Origin: Pseudomonas benzenivorans
GTDB taxonomy: Bacteria > Pseudomonadota > Gammaproteobacteria > Pseudomonadales > Pseudomonadaceae
Assembly: GCF_024397895.1 (NCBI RefSeq)
Contig: NZ_CP073346.1
Span: 558,001 to 622,000, forward strand
Direction: 5' to 3'
Length of the DNA stretch: 64,000 bases
This document shows, piece after piece, positions 31,932-41,240 of the stretch (positions are counted from its first letter, which is position 1; the number at the start of each line of letters is the position of its first letter). The notes under the pieces were generated by a model. The model searched no databases. It saw only the letters and a program-made list of their open reading frames with translations, and had not been told where the DNA came from. The translations under genes and the position numbers were made by a program.

Positions 31932-33923
31932 ATGCAAGCGACGACGGTGCTGTACGGCCAGGTGCTGGCGGTGTTGGCCATCACCCTGTCTGGGGTATGG
32001 GCTGCCACCCAGTGGACGGCTGCCGCGCTCGGCTACCAGGCACGCCTGGGCGCGCCCTGGTTCGAGTTGCTGGGCACGCCGATCTATCACCCCTGGCGCC
32101 TGTTCGAGTGGTGGTTCGTCTTCGATGCCTATGCACCGGAGGTCTTCAACGTCGGTGGCAGTATCGCCGCGTGCAGCAGCCTGCTGGCGCTGGTGGTGGC
32201 GATCAGCATGGCGATCTGGCGCGCCCGCCAGGCTCGGCGGGTCACCACCTATGGCTCGGCGCGCTGGGCCGAGGCGGAAGAGGTTCGCCAGGCCGGGCTG
32301 ACTCGACCGGCCGGCGTGTTCCTCGGCCTGTTTCAGGAGCAGTACCTGCGCCATGAAGGCCCCGAGCATGTGCTGGCCTTCGCACCGACGCGCTCGGGCA
32401 AGGGCGTCGGCCTGGTGGTGCCCACCCTGCTCGCCTGGCCGGCCTCGGCGGTGATCCACGACATCAAGGGCGAGAACTGGAGCCTGACCGCAGGCTGGCG
32501 CTCGCGCTTTTCCCACTGCCTGCTGTTCAATCCCACCGACCGGGCCTCGGCCGCCTACAACCCGCTGCTTGAAGTCCGTCGCGGCACCCACGAGGTGCGC
32601 GATGTGCAGAACATTGCCGACATCCTGGTCGACCCGGAAGGTGCACTGGAGCGGCGCAACCACTGGGAGAAGACCAGCCATGCACTGCTGGTCGGCGCCA
32701 TCCTGCACGTGCTCTATGCCGGCCAGGACAAGACGCTGCGCGGCGTCGCCAACTTCCTCTCGGATCCAGCCTGTACCTTCGAGCTGACGCTGCAGCGGAT
32801 GATGACCACGCCACACCTGGACGAGGCACCCCACCCGGTGGTCGCCTCGGCCGCGCGGGAGGTGCTGAACAAGAGCGAGAACGAGCGCTCCGGCGTGCTG
32901 TCCACGGCCATGTCGTTTCTCGGCCTGTACCGCGACCCGACGGTGGCCGAGGTCACCTCGCGTTGCGACTGGCGCATCGCCGACCTCATCGCGGCCGAGC
33001 ATCCGGTGTCGTTGTACCTGGTGGTGCCGCCCTCGGATATCAGCCGCACCAAGCCGCTGATCCGCCTGATCCTCAACCAGATCGGCCGGCGCCTGACCGA
33101 GTCCCTCGAAGGCGCCGACGGTATCGCGCGCAAGCACAAGCTGCTCTTGATGCTCGATGAGTTTCCGGCGCTGGGACGGCTGGACTTCTTCGAGTCGGCC
33201 CTGGCTTTTATGGCCGGCTATGGCCTGCGCGCCTTTCTGATCTCGCAGTCGCTCAACCAGATCGACAAGGCCTACGGCCAGAACCACTCGATCCTCGACA
33301 ACTGCCATGTGCGGGTGACCTTCGCCACCAACGACGAACGCACCGCCAAGCGCATCTCCGAGACCCTGGGCACCGCCACCGAGCTGCGCGCGCAGCGCAA
33401 CTATGCCGGTCACCGCCTGGCGCCCTGGCTGGGCCACCTGATGGTCTCGCGCCAGGAAACCGCGCGTCCGCTGCTGACCCCGGGCGAGGTGATGCAACTG
33501 CCCAGCGACGAGGCCGTGGTGATGCTCTCCGGCCACGCGCCGATCCGGGCGAAAAAGCTGCGCTACTTCAGTGACGGCAACTTCCAGCGTCGGGTATTGC
33601 CGGCGCCGCGACTGCAACCGGGGCGCTACGCCGATGCGCCGGCGCCGCGGGCGGACGATTGGAGCAGCCTGGCCGTGCCTGCGCTCGTGGACGCTTCACC
33701 GGTCAGCCAGGGCGACGACGAGACCGTCGAGGACGGGAGACCTCGCCGTCAGCCCGAACTGGCCGAGCTCGCCCAGCTGCCTGAGCCCGACGACCTGGCC
33801 AGCGACCTGCTGCTGCTCGACGAGGACGACGTCCCCGCTCCCTTCCCTACCCAGCCGGATCCGCGCCTGCAGCGCGTGGCGCGGCTGGCCGCCCTCGACC
33901 CCGACGATGGAATAGCCCTATGA
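31932..33923 (+). CDS. traG: TraG/VirD4-type coupling protein
   Basis: This 663-residue protein has N-terminal membrane segments (about 10-30 and 75-105), Walker A in LAFAPTRSGKGVGLVVPTLL near residue 157, IHDIKGENW, and Walker B in LLLMLDEFPALGRLDF near residue 410. It is the ATPase that links the relaxase-DNA complex to the Trb secretion channel. The C-terminal 80 residues are acidic and vary between elements. Its stop overlaps the CopG gene, beginning the tightly packed transfer operon. Confidence 0.95.
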   Translation: MQATTVLYGQVLAVLAITLSGVWAATQWTAAALGYQARLGAPWFELLGTPIYHPWRLFEWWFVFDAYAPEVFNVGGSIAACSSLLALVVAISMAIWRARQARRVTTYGSARWAEAEEVRQAGLTRPAGVFLGLFQEQYLRHEGPEHVLAFAPTRSGKGVGLVVPTLLAWPASAVIHDIKGENWSLTAGWRSRFSHCLLFNPTDRASAAYNPLLEVRRGTHEVRDVQNIADILVDPEGALERRNHWEKTSHALLVGAILHVLYAGQDKTLRGVANFLSDPACTFELTLQRMMTTPHLDEAPHPVVASAAREVLNKSENERSGVLSTAMSFLGLYRDPTVAEVTSRCDWRIADLIAAEHPVSLYLVVPPSDISRTKPLIRLILNQIGRRLTESLEGADGIARKHKLLLMLDEFPALGRLDFFESALAFMAGYGLRAFLISQSLNQIDKAYGQNHSILDNCHVRVTFATNDERTAKRISETLGTATELRAQRNYAGHRLAPWLGHLMVSRQETARPLLTPGEVMQLPSDEAVVMLSGHAPIRAKKLRYFSDGNFQRRVLPAPRLQPGRYADAPAPRADDWSSLAVPALVDASPVSQGDDETVEDGRPRRQPELAELAQLPEPDDLASDLLLLDEDDVPAPFPTQPDPRLQRVARLAALDPDDGIAL

Positions 33924-34354
33924 GCCGAGCCCGCCTGAACCTGTTTATCCAACCCGAGCACGCCAAGCGCCTGAGCGAACTGGCGATCAGCAAGGGCGTG
34001 TCGAAGTCCTCGATCATCGCCGCGGCGCTGGCTTCCTGGCTGTCGCCTGAGTCGGGCGAGCAACGGGAGGTAGCTCTGGCCAAGCGCCTGGACCGACTGT
34101 CGCGCCAGTTCGAGCGGCTGGAGCGCGACCAGCACATCCTGATCGAGACCGTGGCGCTCTACGTGCGCTACTACCTCACGGTCAGCACGCCGGTGCCAGA
34201 GGCCCATCAGGAGGCGGCGCGGGCCCAGGGCAAGCTGCGCTTCACCCAGTTCGTCGAGCAACTCGGCCGTCACCTGCAGCGCGGGCGCAGCCTGGTCAGG
34301 GAGGTGCACGAGGAGGGTCAGCCGGCGCCTCAGGCCACGGGAGAGCGCTCATGA
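33920..34354 (+). CDS. CopG-family ribbon-helix-helix protein
   Basis: This 144-residue protein begins with a ribbon-helix-helix domain (MSRARLNLFIQPEHAKRLSELAISKGVSKSSIIAAAL). The rest is helical with a coiled-coil-like segment (LAKRLDRLSRQFERLERDQHILIETVALY). A gene of this type stands between traG and trbB in Tn4371-like ICEs and may regulate the trb operon. It overlaps both neighbours by 4 bases. Confidence 0.85.
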   Translation: MSRARLNLFIQPEHAKRLSELAISKGVSKSSIIAAALASWLSPESGEQREVALAKRLDRLSRQFERLERDQHILIETVALYVRYYLTVSTPVPEAHQEAARAQGKLRFTQFVEQLGRHLQRGRSLVREVHEEGQPAPQATGERS

Positions 34355-35367
34355 GCGCTGCTTACTCCCCAGTGCTGACCGCGGCGGCGGCCTCCCTGGA
34401 CCGCCGCACCCGCATGCTGCGCACGGCCATGGGCCCGTTGATTGCCGCGGCCCTGGATGATCCGGACGTGGTCGAGGTCATGCTCAACCCCGACGGCGCG
34501 CTCTGGATCGACCGCCTCTCGGGTGGCCGCTGCCGACTGGGCACCCTGTCCGCCGCCGACGGCGAGCGGATCATCCTCCTGGTGGCCGCCCACATCGGCG
34601 CGGAGGTGCACCGCGGGAGGCCGCTGCTCAGTGCCGAGCTGCCGGAGACCGGCGAGCGTTTCGAGGGCGTGCTGCCACCGGTGGCAGCCGGGCCGACCTT
34701 CGCCCTGCGCAAGCGCGCCGCCGGTGTCATCCCCCTGGCGCGTTACGTGGCCGACGGCATTCTTTCCTACGGACAAGCCGAGTACCTGCGCGACGCCGTG
34801 CGCAACCGCCTGAACATCCTGGTTGCCGGCGGTACCAGCAGCGGCAAGACCACCCTGGCCAATGCGCTGCTGGCCGAGGTGGCCGGCAGTGGCGACCGCG
34901 TGCTGGTGCTCGAGGACACTGTGGAGTTGCAGTGCCCGGCCCTCGACCACGTCGCCCTGCGCACCAAACCCGACGTGGTGTGCATGGCCGACCTGGTACG
35001 CACCACCCTGCGCCTGCGCCCCGACCGGGTGGTGGTCGGCGAGGTGCGCGGCGGCGAGGCACTCGATCTGGTCAAGGCCTGGGGCACCGGCCACCCGGGC
35101 GGCATCGCCACCATTCATGCCGGCTCCGCCCAGGGAGCCCTGCTGCGCCTGGAGCAACTGATCCTGGAGGTCGCCCTGGCCGCGCCACGGGCGCTGATCG
35201 CCGAGGCGGTCAACCTGGTGGTGTTCCTCGCCGGCCGCGGCCGTACCCGCCATGTCCAGCAGATCGCCCGGGTCGTCGGCCATGACGAACGCGGCTACCG
35301 CCTCCAGCCCATCGACACCCTCGATAGCAACCCTTCCCTGCCCACTGCCTCAGGAGACCAGCCATGA
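34351..35367 (+). CDS. trbB: TrbB conjugal transfer ATPase (VirB11-like)
   Basis: This 338-residue protein is a hexameric secretion ATPase of the VirB11 class, with Walker A ILVAGGTSSGKTTLANALL near residue 155, Asp box LVLEDTVELQC, and VVVGEVRGGEALDLVKAWGTGH with the Walker B and His box. It powers pilus assembly and substrate transfer at the inner membrane. It is the first trb gene and overlaps the CopG gene and trbC. Confidence 0.95.
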   Translation: MSAAYSPVLTAAAASLDRRTRMLRTAMGPLIAAALDDPDVVEVMLNPDGALWIDRLSGGRCRLGTLSAADGERIILLVAAHIGAEVHRGRPLLSAELPETGERFEGVLPPVAAGPTFALRKRAAGVIPLARYVADGILSYGQAEYLRDAVRNRLNILVAGGTSSGKTTLANALLAEVAGSGDRVLVLEDTVELQCPALDHVALRTKPDVVCMADLVRTTLRLRPDRVVVGEVRGGEALDLVKAWGTGHPGGIATIHAGSAQGALLRLEQLILEVALAAPRALIAEAVNLVVFLAGRGRTRHVQQIARVVGHDERGYRLQPIDTLDSNPSLPTASGDQP

Positions 35368-35705
35368 ATCCCTTTCTCGTCCCCGTTGTGTTGCGCCGAC
35401 GCACCACCCGCGCTCTGGTACTGGGTGCATTGCTATTCGGCGCCAGCTTGCCGGTCTTTGCGGCGGGCTCCGGCATGCCCTGGGAAGGGCCGCTGCAGTC
35501 GATCCTCGACTCGGTGCAGGGACCGGTGGCGCGCATCATCGCGGTGATCATCATCATTACCACCGGCCTGACCCTGGCCTTCGGCGACACCAGCGGCGGC
35601 TTCCGCAAGCTGATCCAGATCGTCTTCGGCCTGTCGATCGCCTTCGCCGCCTCGTCCTTCTTCCTCAGTTTCTTCAGCTTCGCCGGCGGGGCGTTGGTCG
35701 CATGA
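35364..35705 (+). CDS. trbC: TrbC prepilin
   Basis: This 113-residue protein has a long signal (residues 15-35, ending FAAGSG) and two further hydrophobic stretches (ARIIAVIIIITTGLTLAFG and FGLSIAFAASSFFLSFF) with the conserved FRKLIQIVFGLS between them. It is the major subunit of the conjugative pilus, processed by TraF (gene at 3630) in IncP-type systems. Confidence 0.92.
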   Translation: MNPFLVPVVLRRRTTRALVLGALLFGASLPVFAAGSGMPWEGPLQSILDSVQGPVARIIAVIIIITTGLTLAFGDTSGGFRKLIQIVFGLSIAFAASSFFLSFFSFAGGALVA

Positions 35706-35974
35706 ACGGCGAACGCGAACTCATCACCGGCTTCGAGGTACCGCTGCACCGCGCCCTGGCCGAACCGATCCTGCTCGGCGGCGCGCCACGCAACGTGGCC
35801 ATCCTCAACGGCACCCTGGCGGCGGTGGTCGGCCTCGGCCTGCAGCTATGGATCCCGGGTCTGGTGCTTTGGTTGGTCGGTCACTCGCTGGCCGTCTGGG
35901 GCGCCCGCCTGGATCCGCAGTTCCTCCAGGTGTTCGCCCGCCACATCAAGCAGCCTTCGCTGCTGGACGTGTGA
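35702..35974 (+). CDS. trbD: TrbD
   Basis: This 90-residue VirB3-like inner-membrane protein has two hydrophobic segments (VAILNGTLAAVVGLGLQLWIPGLVLWLVG) and the usual C-terminus with DPQFLQVFARHIKQ. It starts at an ATG overlapping the trbC stop and supports the ATPase TrbE in pilus assembly. Confidence 0.92.
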   Translation: MNGERELITGFEVPLHRALAEPILLGGAPRNVAILNGTLAAVVGLGLQLWIPGLVLWLVGHSLAVWGARLDPQFLQVFARHIKQPSLLDV

Positions 35975-35985
35975 GGAGCGCCGCC

Positions 35986-38412
35986 ATGCTGAACCTCAGC
36001 GAATACCAACGCCGTCCGGCCCAGCTCGCCGACTGGCTGCCCTGGGCCGGCCTGGTCGCCCCGGGTGTGGTGCTGAACAAGGACGGCGCCTTCCAGCGCA
36101 CCCTGCGCTTTCGCGGGCCGGACCTCGACAGCGCCACCCAGGGCGAGCTGGTAGCCACTTCGGCGCGCCTGAACAACGCCTTGCGCCGCCTCGGCTTGGG
36201 CTGGGCGCTGTTCATCGAGGCCGAGCGTCTGGCGGCAGCCGACTACCCCGAAAGTGATTTTTCCGAGCCGCTGTCCTGGCTGGTGGAGCAGGAGCGACGC
36301 GCCGCTTTTGAGGCCCAGGGCAGCCACTTCGAGAGCGCCTACCACCTGACGCTGCTCTACCTGCCGCCGGAGGAGTCACGCGCCCGCGCCGCCGGCCTGC
36401 TCTATGAGCACCGGGAGCAACGTGGCGTCGACTGGCGCGAGCGGCTGGCCGCCTTCGTCGCCGAGAGCGAGCGTTTCTTCGACCTGTTGGAAGGAGTGAT
36501 GCCGGAGCTTGCCTGGCTCGACGACAGCCAGACCCTGAGCTACCTGCACGCCACGGTATCGCCCCACCGCCAGCGGGTCGCCGTGCCGGAAGTGCCGTTT
36601 CACCTGGATGCCCTGCTGGCCGACAGCCCGCTGACCACCGGCCTCGCGCCGCGGCTGGGCGAGCAGCACCTGCGCGTGCTGTCGGTGCGCGGCTTTCCCA
36701 CCTCGACCTGGCCGGGTGTGCTGGATGATCTGAACCGCCTGGGTTTCGCCTATCGCTGGTCGACCCGCTTCATCTGCCTGGACAAAGATGAAGCCGAGAA
36801 AGAGCTGGTGCGCCTGCGTCGGCAGTGGTTCGCCAAACGCAAGGGTGTGTTGGCGCTGCTGCGCGAGGCGATCTTCCAGCAGGAAAGCCCGCTGCTCGAC
36901 AGCGACGCGGCGAACAAGGCCGGCGACGCCAATGCGGCGCTGCAGGAGCTGGGTGCCGACCAGGTCGCCTTCGGCTATGTGACGGCCACCGTGACGGTCC
37001 GCGACCGCGACGCCCGGGTCGCCGATGAGAAACTGCGCCTGGTCGAGCGGGTGATCCAGGGCCGCGGCTTTGTCACCATCGCCGAGAGCCTCAACGCGGT
37101 GGAGGCCTGGCTGTCGTCGATCCCCGGCAACGCCTACGCCAACGTCCGCCAGCCGCTGATCTCCACCCTCAACCTGGCCCACCTGATGCCGCTCTCGGCG
37201 GTGTGGGCCGGCCCTGTGCGCAACGAGCACCTGGACGGCCCGCCGCTGGTGATCACCCGCACCGACGGCGCCACGCCCTTCCGCCTGGTCACCCACGTCG
37301 GCGATGTCGGCCACACCCTGGTGGCCGGCCCCACCGGCATGGGCAAGTCGGTGCTGCTGGCGACCCTTGCTATGCAATTTCGTCGCTACCCGGGTTCGCG
37401 TCTGTTCCTCTTCGACATGGGCCGCTCGCTGCGGGCGGCGGTGCTGGGCCTGGGCGGCGAGCACTACGACCTGGGCGGCGATGGCGACCTGGCCTTCCAG
37501 CCGCTGGCGCGCATCGATCAGCCCAGCTACCGCGCCTGGGCCGCCGAGTGGCTGGAGGCGCGCCTGCTGCAGGAAGGCGTGGCGGTCGGCCCGGAGCGGA
37601 AGGCCGCGCTGTGGTCCGCCCTGGACAGCCTGGCCGGCGCCCCTGTGGCGCAGCGCACGCTGACCGGCCTGTCAGTGCTGCTGCAGGACAACGCCCTGCG
37701 TCAGGCCCTGCAGCCCTATGTGCTGGGCGGTGCCCATGGCCGGCTGCTGGATGCCGACCAGGATCGCCTGGGCACGGCCGAGGTGCAGTGCTTCGAGATG
37801 GAAGAGCTGATGCACAGCAAGGCGGCGGTGGCGGCCGTGCTGGGCTACCTGTTCGCCCGTTTCGAGGAGCGCTTCGACGGCGCGCCGACCCTGCTGATCC
37901 TCGACGAGGCCTGGCTGTTTCTCGACGACCCGCTGTTCGCCGCGCGCATCCGCCAGTGGCTCAAGACCCTGCGCAAGAAGAATGTCTCGGTGCTATTCGC
38001 CACCCAGTCGCTGGCCGACATCCAGGACTCCTGCATCGCCGCGGCGATCGTCGAGAGCTGCGCCAGTCGCATCTTCCTGCCCAACCCCCAGGCCGGCGAA
38101 CCGCAGATCCGCGGCATCTACCAGGGCTTCGGCCTCAACGACCGGCAGCTCGAGATCATCGCCCAGGCCACGCCCAAGCGCGATTACTACTACCAGTCGC
38201 GCCAGGGCAACCGCCTGTTCGACCTCGACCTGGGCCCGGTTGCGCTGGCCTTCGCCGCCTCCGCCAGCCCGGCCGAGCAGCGTGAAATCGACCGAATCCT
38301 CCGGGACTCCGGCACCGCGGATTTCGCCCCTGCCTGGCTGCGCCACCGCGGCCTGGACTGGGCCGCCGACCTGCTCGCCTCTTATTCCCTGCCACGCAAG
38401 GAGTGCCTGTGA
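35986..38412 (+). CDS. trbE: TrbE ATPase (VirB4-like)
   Basis: This 808-residue protein is the large VirB4-class ATPase. It has an N-terminal CagE/TrbE domain with WAGPVRNEHLDGPPLV, Walker A LVAGPTGMGKSVLLATLA near residue 450 and Walker B LLILDEAWLFLDDPLF near residue 638, followed by VLFATQSLADIQDS. It energises assembly of the secretion channel. The ATG at 35,986 follows a GAGGAG site. Confidence 0.95.
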   Translation: MLNLSEYQRRPAQLADWLPWAGLVAPGVVLNKDGAFQRTLRFRGPDLDSATQGELVATSARLNNALRRLGLGWALFIEAERLAAADYPESDFSEPLSWLVEQERRAAFEAQGSHFESAYHLTLLYLPPEESRARAAGLLYEHREQRGVDWRERLAAFVAESERFFDLLEGVMPELAWLDDSQTLSYLHATVSPHRQRVAVPEVPFHLDALLADSPLTTGLAPRLGEQHLRVLSVRGFPTSTWPGVLDDLNRLGFAYRWSTRFICLDKDEAEKELVRLRRQWFAKRKGVLALLREAIFQQESPLLDSDAANKAGDANAALQELGADQVAFGYVTATVTVRDRDARVADEKLRLVERVIQGRGFVTIAESLNAVEAWLSSIPGNAYANVRQPLISTLNLAHLMPLSAVWAGPVRNEHLDGPPLVITRTDGATPFRLVTHVGDVGHTLVAGPTGMGKSVLLATLAMQFRRYPGSRLFLFDMGRSLRAAVLGLGGEHYDLGGDGDLAFQPLARIDQPSYRAWAAEWLEARLLQEGVAVGPERKAALWSALDSLAGAPVAQRTLTGLSVLLQDNALRQALQPYVLGGAHGRLLDADQDRLGTAEVQCFEMEELMHSKAAVAAVLGYLFARFEERFDGAPTLLILDEAWLFLDDPLFAARIRQWLKTLRKKNVSVLFATQSLADIQDSCIAAAIVESCASRIFLPNPQAGEPQIRGIYQGFGLNDRQLEIIAQATPKRDYYYQSRQGNRLFDLDLGPVALAFAASASPAEQREIDRILRDSGTADFAPAWLRHRGLDWAADLLASYSLPRKECL

Positions 38413-39146
38413 TGAAACCCCTTACCCGTCTTGCGCCTGTCGTCATGTTGCTGACCCTGGGCCTGCTGGCATTGCAGCCGGCCAACGCCGTGACCGTGAT
38501 CGACCCGACCAACCTGGTGCAGAACATCCTGACCGCCGTGCGCACCATGGAGATGATCAACAACCAGGTCAGCCAGCTGCAGAACGAAACCCAGATGCTG
38601 CTGAACCAGGCCCGTAACCTGGCGAAGCTGGACTACAACGCGGTCAACCGCCTGCGGGTGACCCTGGCCAGCACCGAGCGGCTGCTCGCCGAGGCCCAGG
38701 GACTGGCCTTTGATGTGCAGCGCCTGGACCGGGAGTTCGCCCGCCTGTATCCGGCCGAGTATGCCAGCGGCATCAGCGGCCAGCGCCTGGCCCAGGAGGC
38801 GCGCGAGCGCTGGAGGAGCGGGCTCGACGGCCTGCACACCGCCCTGCGCGTGCAGGCCCAGGTGGCGCAGAACCTGGCCCTGGACGAGAGCGTGTTGAGC
38901 GAACTGGTGCAGCTGAGCCAGGCCGCCGGCGGTGCGCTGCAGGCCACCCAGGCCACCAACCAACTGCTGGCCCTGCAGGCCAAGCAATCGATCCAGGCCC
39001 AGCAGCTGCAGATCACCCAGAACCGCGCCATCGCCCTGGAGCTGGCGCGCCAGGCCGCCGCGGCCGAGGAAGCGCGCGAACTGCGCCGGCGTTTCATGGG
39101 CAGCGGCACGCCCTATACACCCTACCCCGTGCAGTTCTATCGGTAG
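38412..39146 (+). CDS. trbJ: TrbJ (VirB5-like)
   Basis: This 244-residue protein has a cleavable signal peptide (to about LQPANAVT, residue 27) and a long helical body (IDPTNLVQNILTAVRTMEMI, then Gln-rich helices), matching TrbJ. It ends with a Pro/Tyr-rich tail (FMGSGTPYTPYPVQFYR). In IncP it is a periplasmic minor pilus component. The ATG overlaps the trbE stop. Confidence 0.92.
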   Translation: MKPLTRLAPVVMLLTLGLLALQPANAVTVIDPTNLVQNILTAVRTMEMINNQVSQLQNETQMLLNQARNLAKLDYNAVNRLRVTLASTERLLAEAQGLAFDVQRLDREFARLYPAEYASGISGQRLAQEARERWRSGLDGLHTALRVQAQVAQNLALDESVLSELVQLSQAAGGALQATQATNQLLALQAKQSIQAQQLQITQNRAIALELARQAAAAEEARELRRRFMGSGTPYTPYPVQFYR

Positions 39147-39159
39147 GGAGGCTGGCTCC

Positions 39160-39345
39160 ATGAGATTCCTGACACTGCTGCCGCTGCTGATGCTGGCCGC
39201 CTGCGGCCAGGCCGACGATGGCGTCGTGGCGCGGCAAGACGATTCGGTAGAGCGCTTCTACTCCGGCTGCGCGCGACCGGGCGAGTTCCGAAGCGCCGCG
39301 GAGTTGCCGGCGATCCCGCCGAGCTTCGACGAGGACGTGCGATGA
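39160..39345 (+). CDS. trbK: TrbK-like small lipoprotein
   Basis: This 61-residue protein has a lipoprotein signal (MRFLTLLPLLMLAACGQ, lipobox Cys15) and a short polar tail with one further Cys. Its place between trbJ and trbL is that of trbK, which in IncP plasmids gives entry exclusion. It may supply this function here, since the eexN-like gene at 14,404 looks broken. The name rests on position and type, not on clear sequence identity. Confidence 0.75.
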   Translation: MRFLTLLPLLMLAACGQADDGVVARQDDSVERFYSGCARPGEFRSAAELPAIPPSFDEDVR

Positions 39346-40520
39346 ACGACGTCAGCGTGATCGACCGTTTCCTCGAGGTGTTCGGCCTGTATATCGATAC
39401 CGGCTTCGGCCTGCTCGGCGGCGAGGTGGCCTTTCTCACCCTGACCCTGGTGGCCATCGACATGACCCTGGCCGGGCTGTTCTGGGCCATGGGCGGCGAG
39501 GACGTCAGCGCCAAGCTGATCCGCAAGATTCTCTACGTCGGCGCCTTCGCCTTCATCATCGGCAACTTCAACGCGCTGGCGAAAATCCTCTTCAACTCCT
39601 TCGCCGGACTGGGCCTGCTGGCCTCGGGTTCCGCACTGAATCAGGCCGAGCTCCTGCAGCCGGGGAACCTGGCCGCCATAGGTGTCGAGGCGGGGCGCCC
39701 ATTGCTCGATCAGATCAGCCGCCTCAGTGACTTCCCCAAGGTCTTCGGCAACCTGCACAGCATTCTGGTGCTGTTTCTGGCCTGGTTGGTGGTGATCGTC
39801 AGCTTCTTCTTCCTGGCCATCCAGCTGTTCGTCACCCTGATCGAGTTCAAGCTGACCACTTTGGCCGGCTTCGTCCTGGTGCCCTTCGCGCTGTGGAACA
39901 AGACCGCCTTCCTCGCCGAGAAGGTGCTGGGCAACGTGGTCGCGTCCGGCATCAAGGTGCTGGTGCTGGCGGTGATCGTCGGCATCGGCAGCAGGCTGTT
40001 CGCCGAGTTCCAGGCCGTGCCGGACGAGCCCACCATCGACCACGCCATGGTGGTCATGCTCGCCGCCCTGGCGCTGCTCGGTCTGGGCATCTTCGGCCCT
40101 GGCATCGCCACCGGCCTGGTTTCCGGCGCCCCCCAACTGGGGGCCGGCGCCGCGGCCGGTACCGCCCTGGGCGCCGCGGGCATGGCCGCCGGTGCAGCCG
40201 CCGTGGCCACTGGTGTCGGCGGCGCCGTGCTGGCCGGCGCGCGCATGGCGCCTGGCGCGGCACGCCTGGCCATGGGCGGAGCCCGGTCCTTGGCCACCGG
40301 AATGGCGCCGGGCCCCGCGACGACTGGGCCAGCGGCGGACAACACGCCGCCAATTGCCGGCTCATCCACGCGGCCAACCAAGCAACCCGACTGGGCCAGG
40401 CGCCTGCAACGCAGGCAGCAGCTCACCCAGGCCGCGACCACCGTCGCCCACACGCTGCGCGGCGGCGATGGCGGTGGCTCATCCCCCGGGCCGCAGGTGC
40501 GCGACCCCTCGAATACGTGA
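39342..40520 (+). CDS. trbL: TrbL (VirB6-like channel protein)
   Basis: This 392-residue polytopic membrane protein has at least five hydrophobic stretches, with the family phrase FLEVFGLYIDTGFGLLGGEVAFL at the start and FKLTTLAGFVLVPFALWNKTAFLAEKVLG in the centre. The C-terminal 120 residues are Gly/Ala/Pro-rich and cytoplasmic or periplasmic. It forms part of the inner-membrane channel. Confidence 0.93.
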   Translation: MNDVSVIDRFLEVFGLYIDTGFGLLGGEVAFLTLTLVAIDMTLAGLFWAMGGEDVSAKLIRKILYVGAFAFIIGNFNALAKILFNSFAGLGLLASGSALNQAELLQPGNLAAIGVEAGRPLLDQISRLSDFPKVFGNLHSILVLFLAWLVVIVSFFFLAIQLFVTLIEFKLTTLAGFVLVPFALWNKTAFLAEKVLGNVVASGIKVLVLAVIVGIGSRLFAEFQAVPDEPTIDHAMVVMLAALALLGLGIFGPGIATGLVSGAPQLGAGAAAGTALGAAGMAAGAAAVATGVGGAVLAGARMAPGAARLAMGGARSLATGMAPGPATTGPAADNTPPIAGSSTRPTKQPDWARRLQRRQQLTQAATTVAHTLRGGDGGGSSPGPQVRDPSNT

Positions 40521-40532
40521 AGGAGAACGACG

Positions 40533-41240
40533 ATGCGCTTCAAACGCCCTCGGGTGCGCTACGGCGACAGCCCGCAACCGGCCACGCCCTACCAGGCCGC
40601 AGCCCAGGTCTGGGATCGGCGCCTGGGCAACAGCCTGGCGCAGGCCCGCAACTGGCGACTGATGGCCTTCGGCTGCCTGAGCCTGGCCCTGCTGATGGCC
40701 GGCGGGCTGCTCTGGCGCTCGGTCCAGTCGACGGTGACGCCCTATGTGGTGGAGGTCGACCGTGCCGGCCAGGTCCGCGCCGTCGGCGAGGCCGCCAGTC
40801 CCTACCAGCCCGAGGATGCGCAGATCGCCCATCACCTGGCGCGTTTCATCGAGTTGGTGCGGGGGCTGTCCATCGACCCGGTGGTGGTAAGGCAGAACTG
40901 GCTCGAGGCCTACCACTCCACCACCGACCGCGGCGCCGCCACGCTCAACGACTACGCCCGCGCCAACGACCCGTTCAGTCGGGTCGGCAAGGAGTCGGTA
41001 ACGGTGGAGGTGACCAGCGTGGTGCGGGCCAGCGACAGCTCGTTCCAGGTGCGCTGGATCGAACGCCGTTTCGTCAACGGCGCAGCCGCCGGGGTCGAGC
41101 GCTGGACCGCGGTGATCTCGCTGGTACTGCAGCCGCCGCACACGGAGGAGAAGCTGCGGCGCAACCCCCTGGGCATCTACGTCAACGGACTGTCCTGGAG
41201 CCGCGAACTGGACACTACGCAAGGAGCCAATAAGCGATGA
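40533..41240 (+). CDS. trbF: TrbF (VirB8-like)
   Basis: This 235-residue protein has one N-terminal membrane segment (LMAFGCLSLALLMAGGLLW) and a VirB8-type periplasmic domain with VTPYVVEVDRAG, VRQNWLEAYHSTTDRGA and the C-terminal NPLGIYVNGLSWSRE. It is an assembly factor of the secretion channel. Its stop overlaps the trbG start. Confidence 0.94.
   Translation: MRFKRPRVRYGDSPQPATPYQAAAQVWDRRLGNSLAQARNWRLMAFGCLSLALLMAGGLLWRSVQSTVTPYVVEVDRAGQVRAVGEAASPYQPEDAQIAHHLARFIELVRGLSIDPVVVRQNWLEAYHSTTDRGAATLNDYARANDPFSRVGKESVTVEVTSVVRASDSSFQVRWIERRFVNGAAAGVERWTAVISLVLQPPHTEEKLRRNPLGIYVNGLSWSRELDTTQGANKR

Noticed and set aside
31926..33617. Long minus-strand open frame opposite traG
   Set aside because: Shadow of traG in GC-rich DNA.
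36376..37464. Minus-strand open frame opposite trbE
   Set aside because: Shadow frame without motifs.
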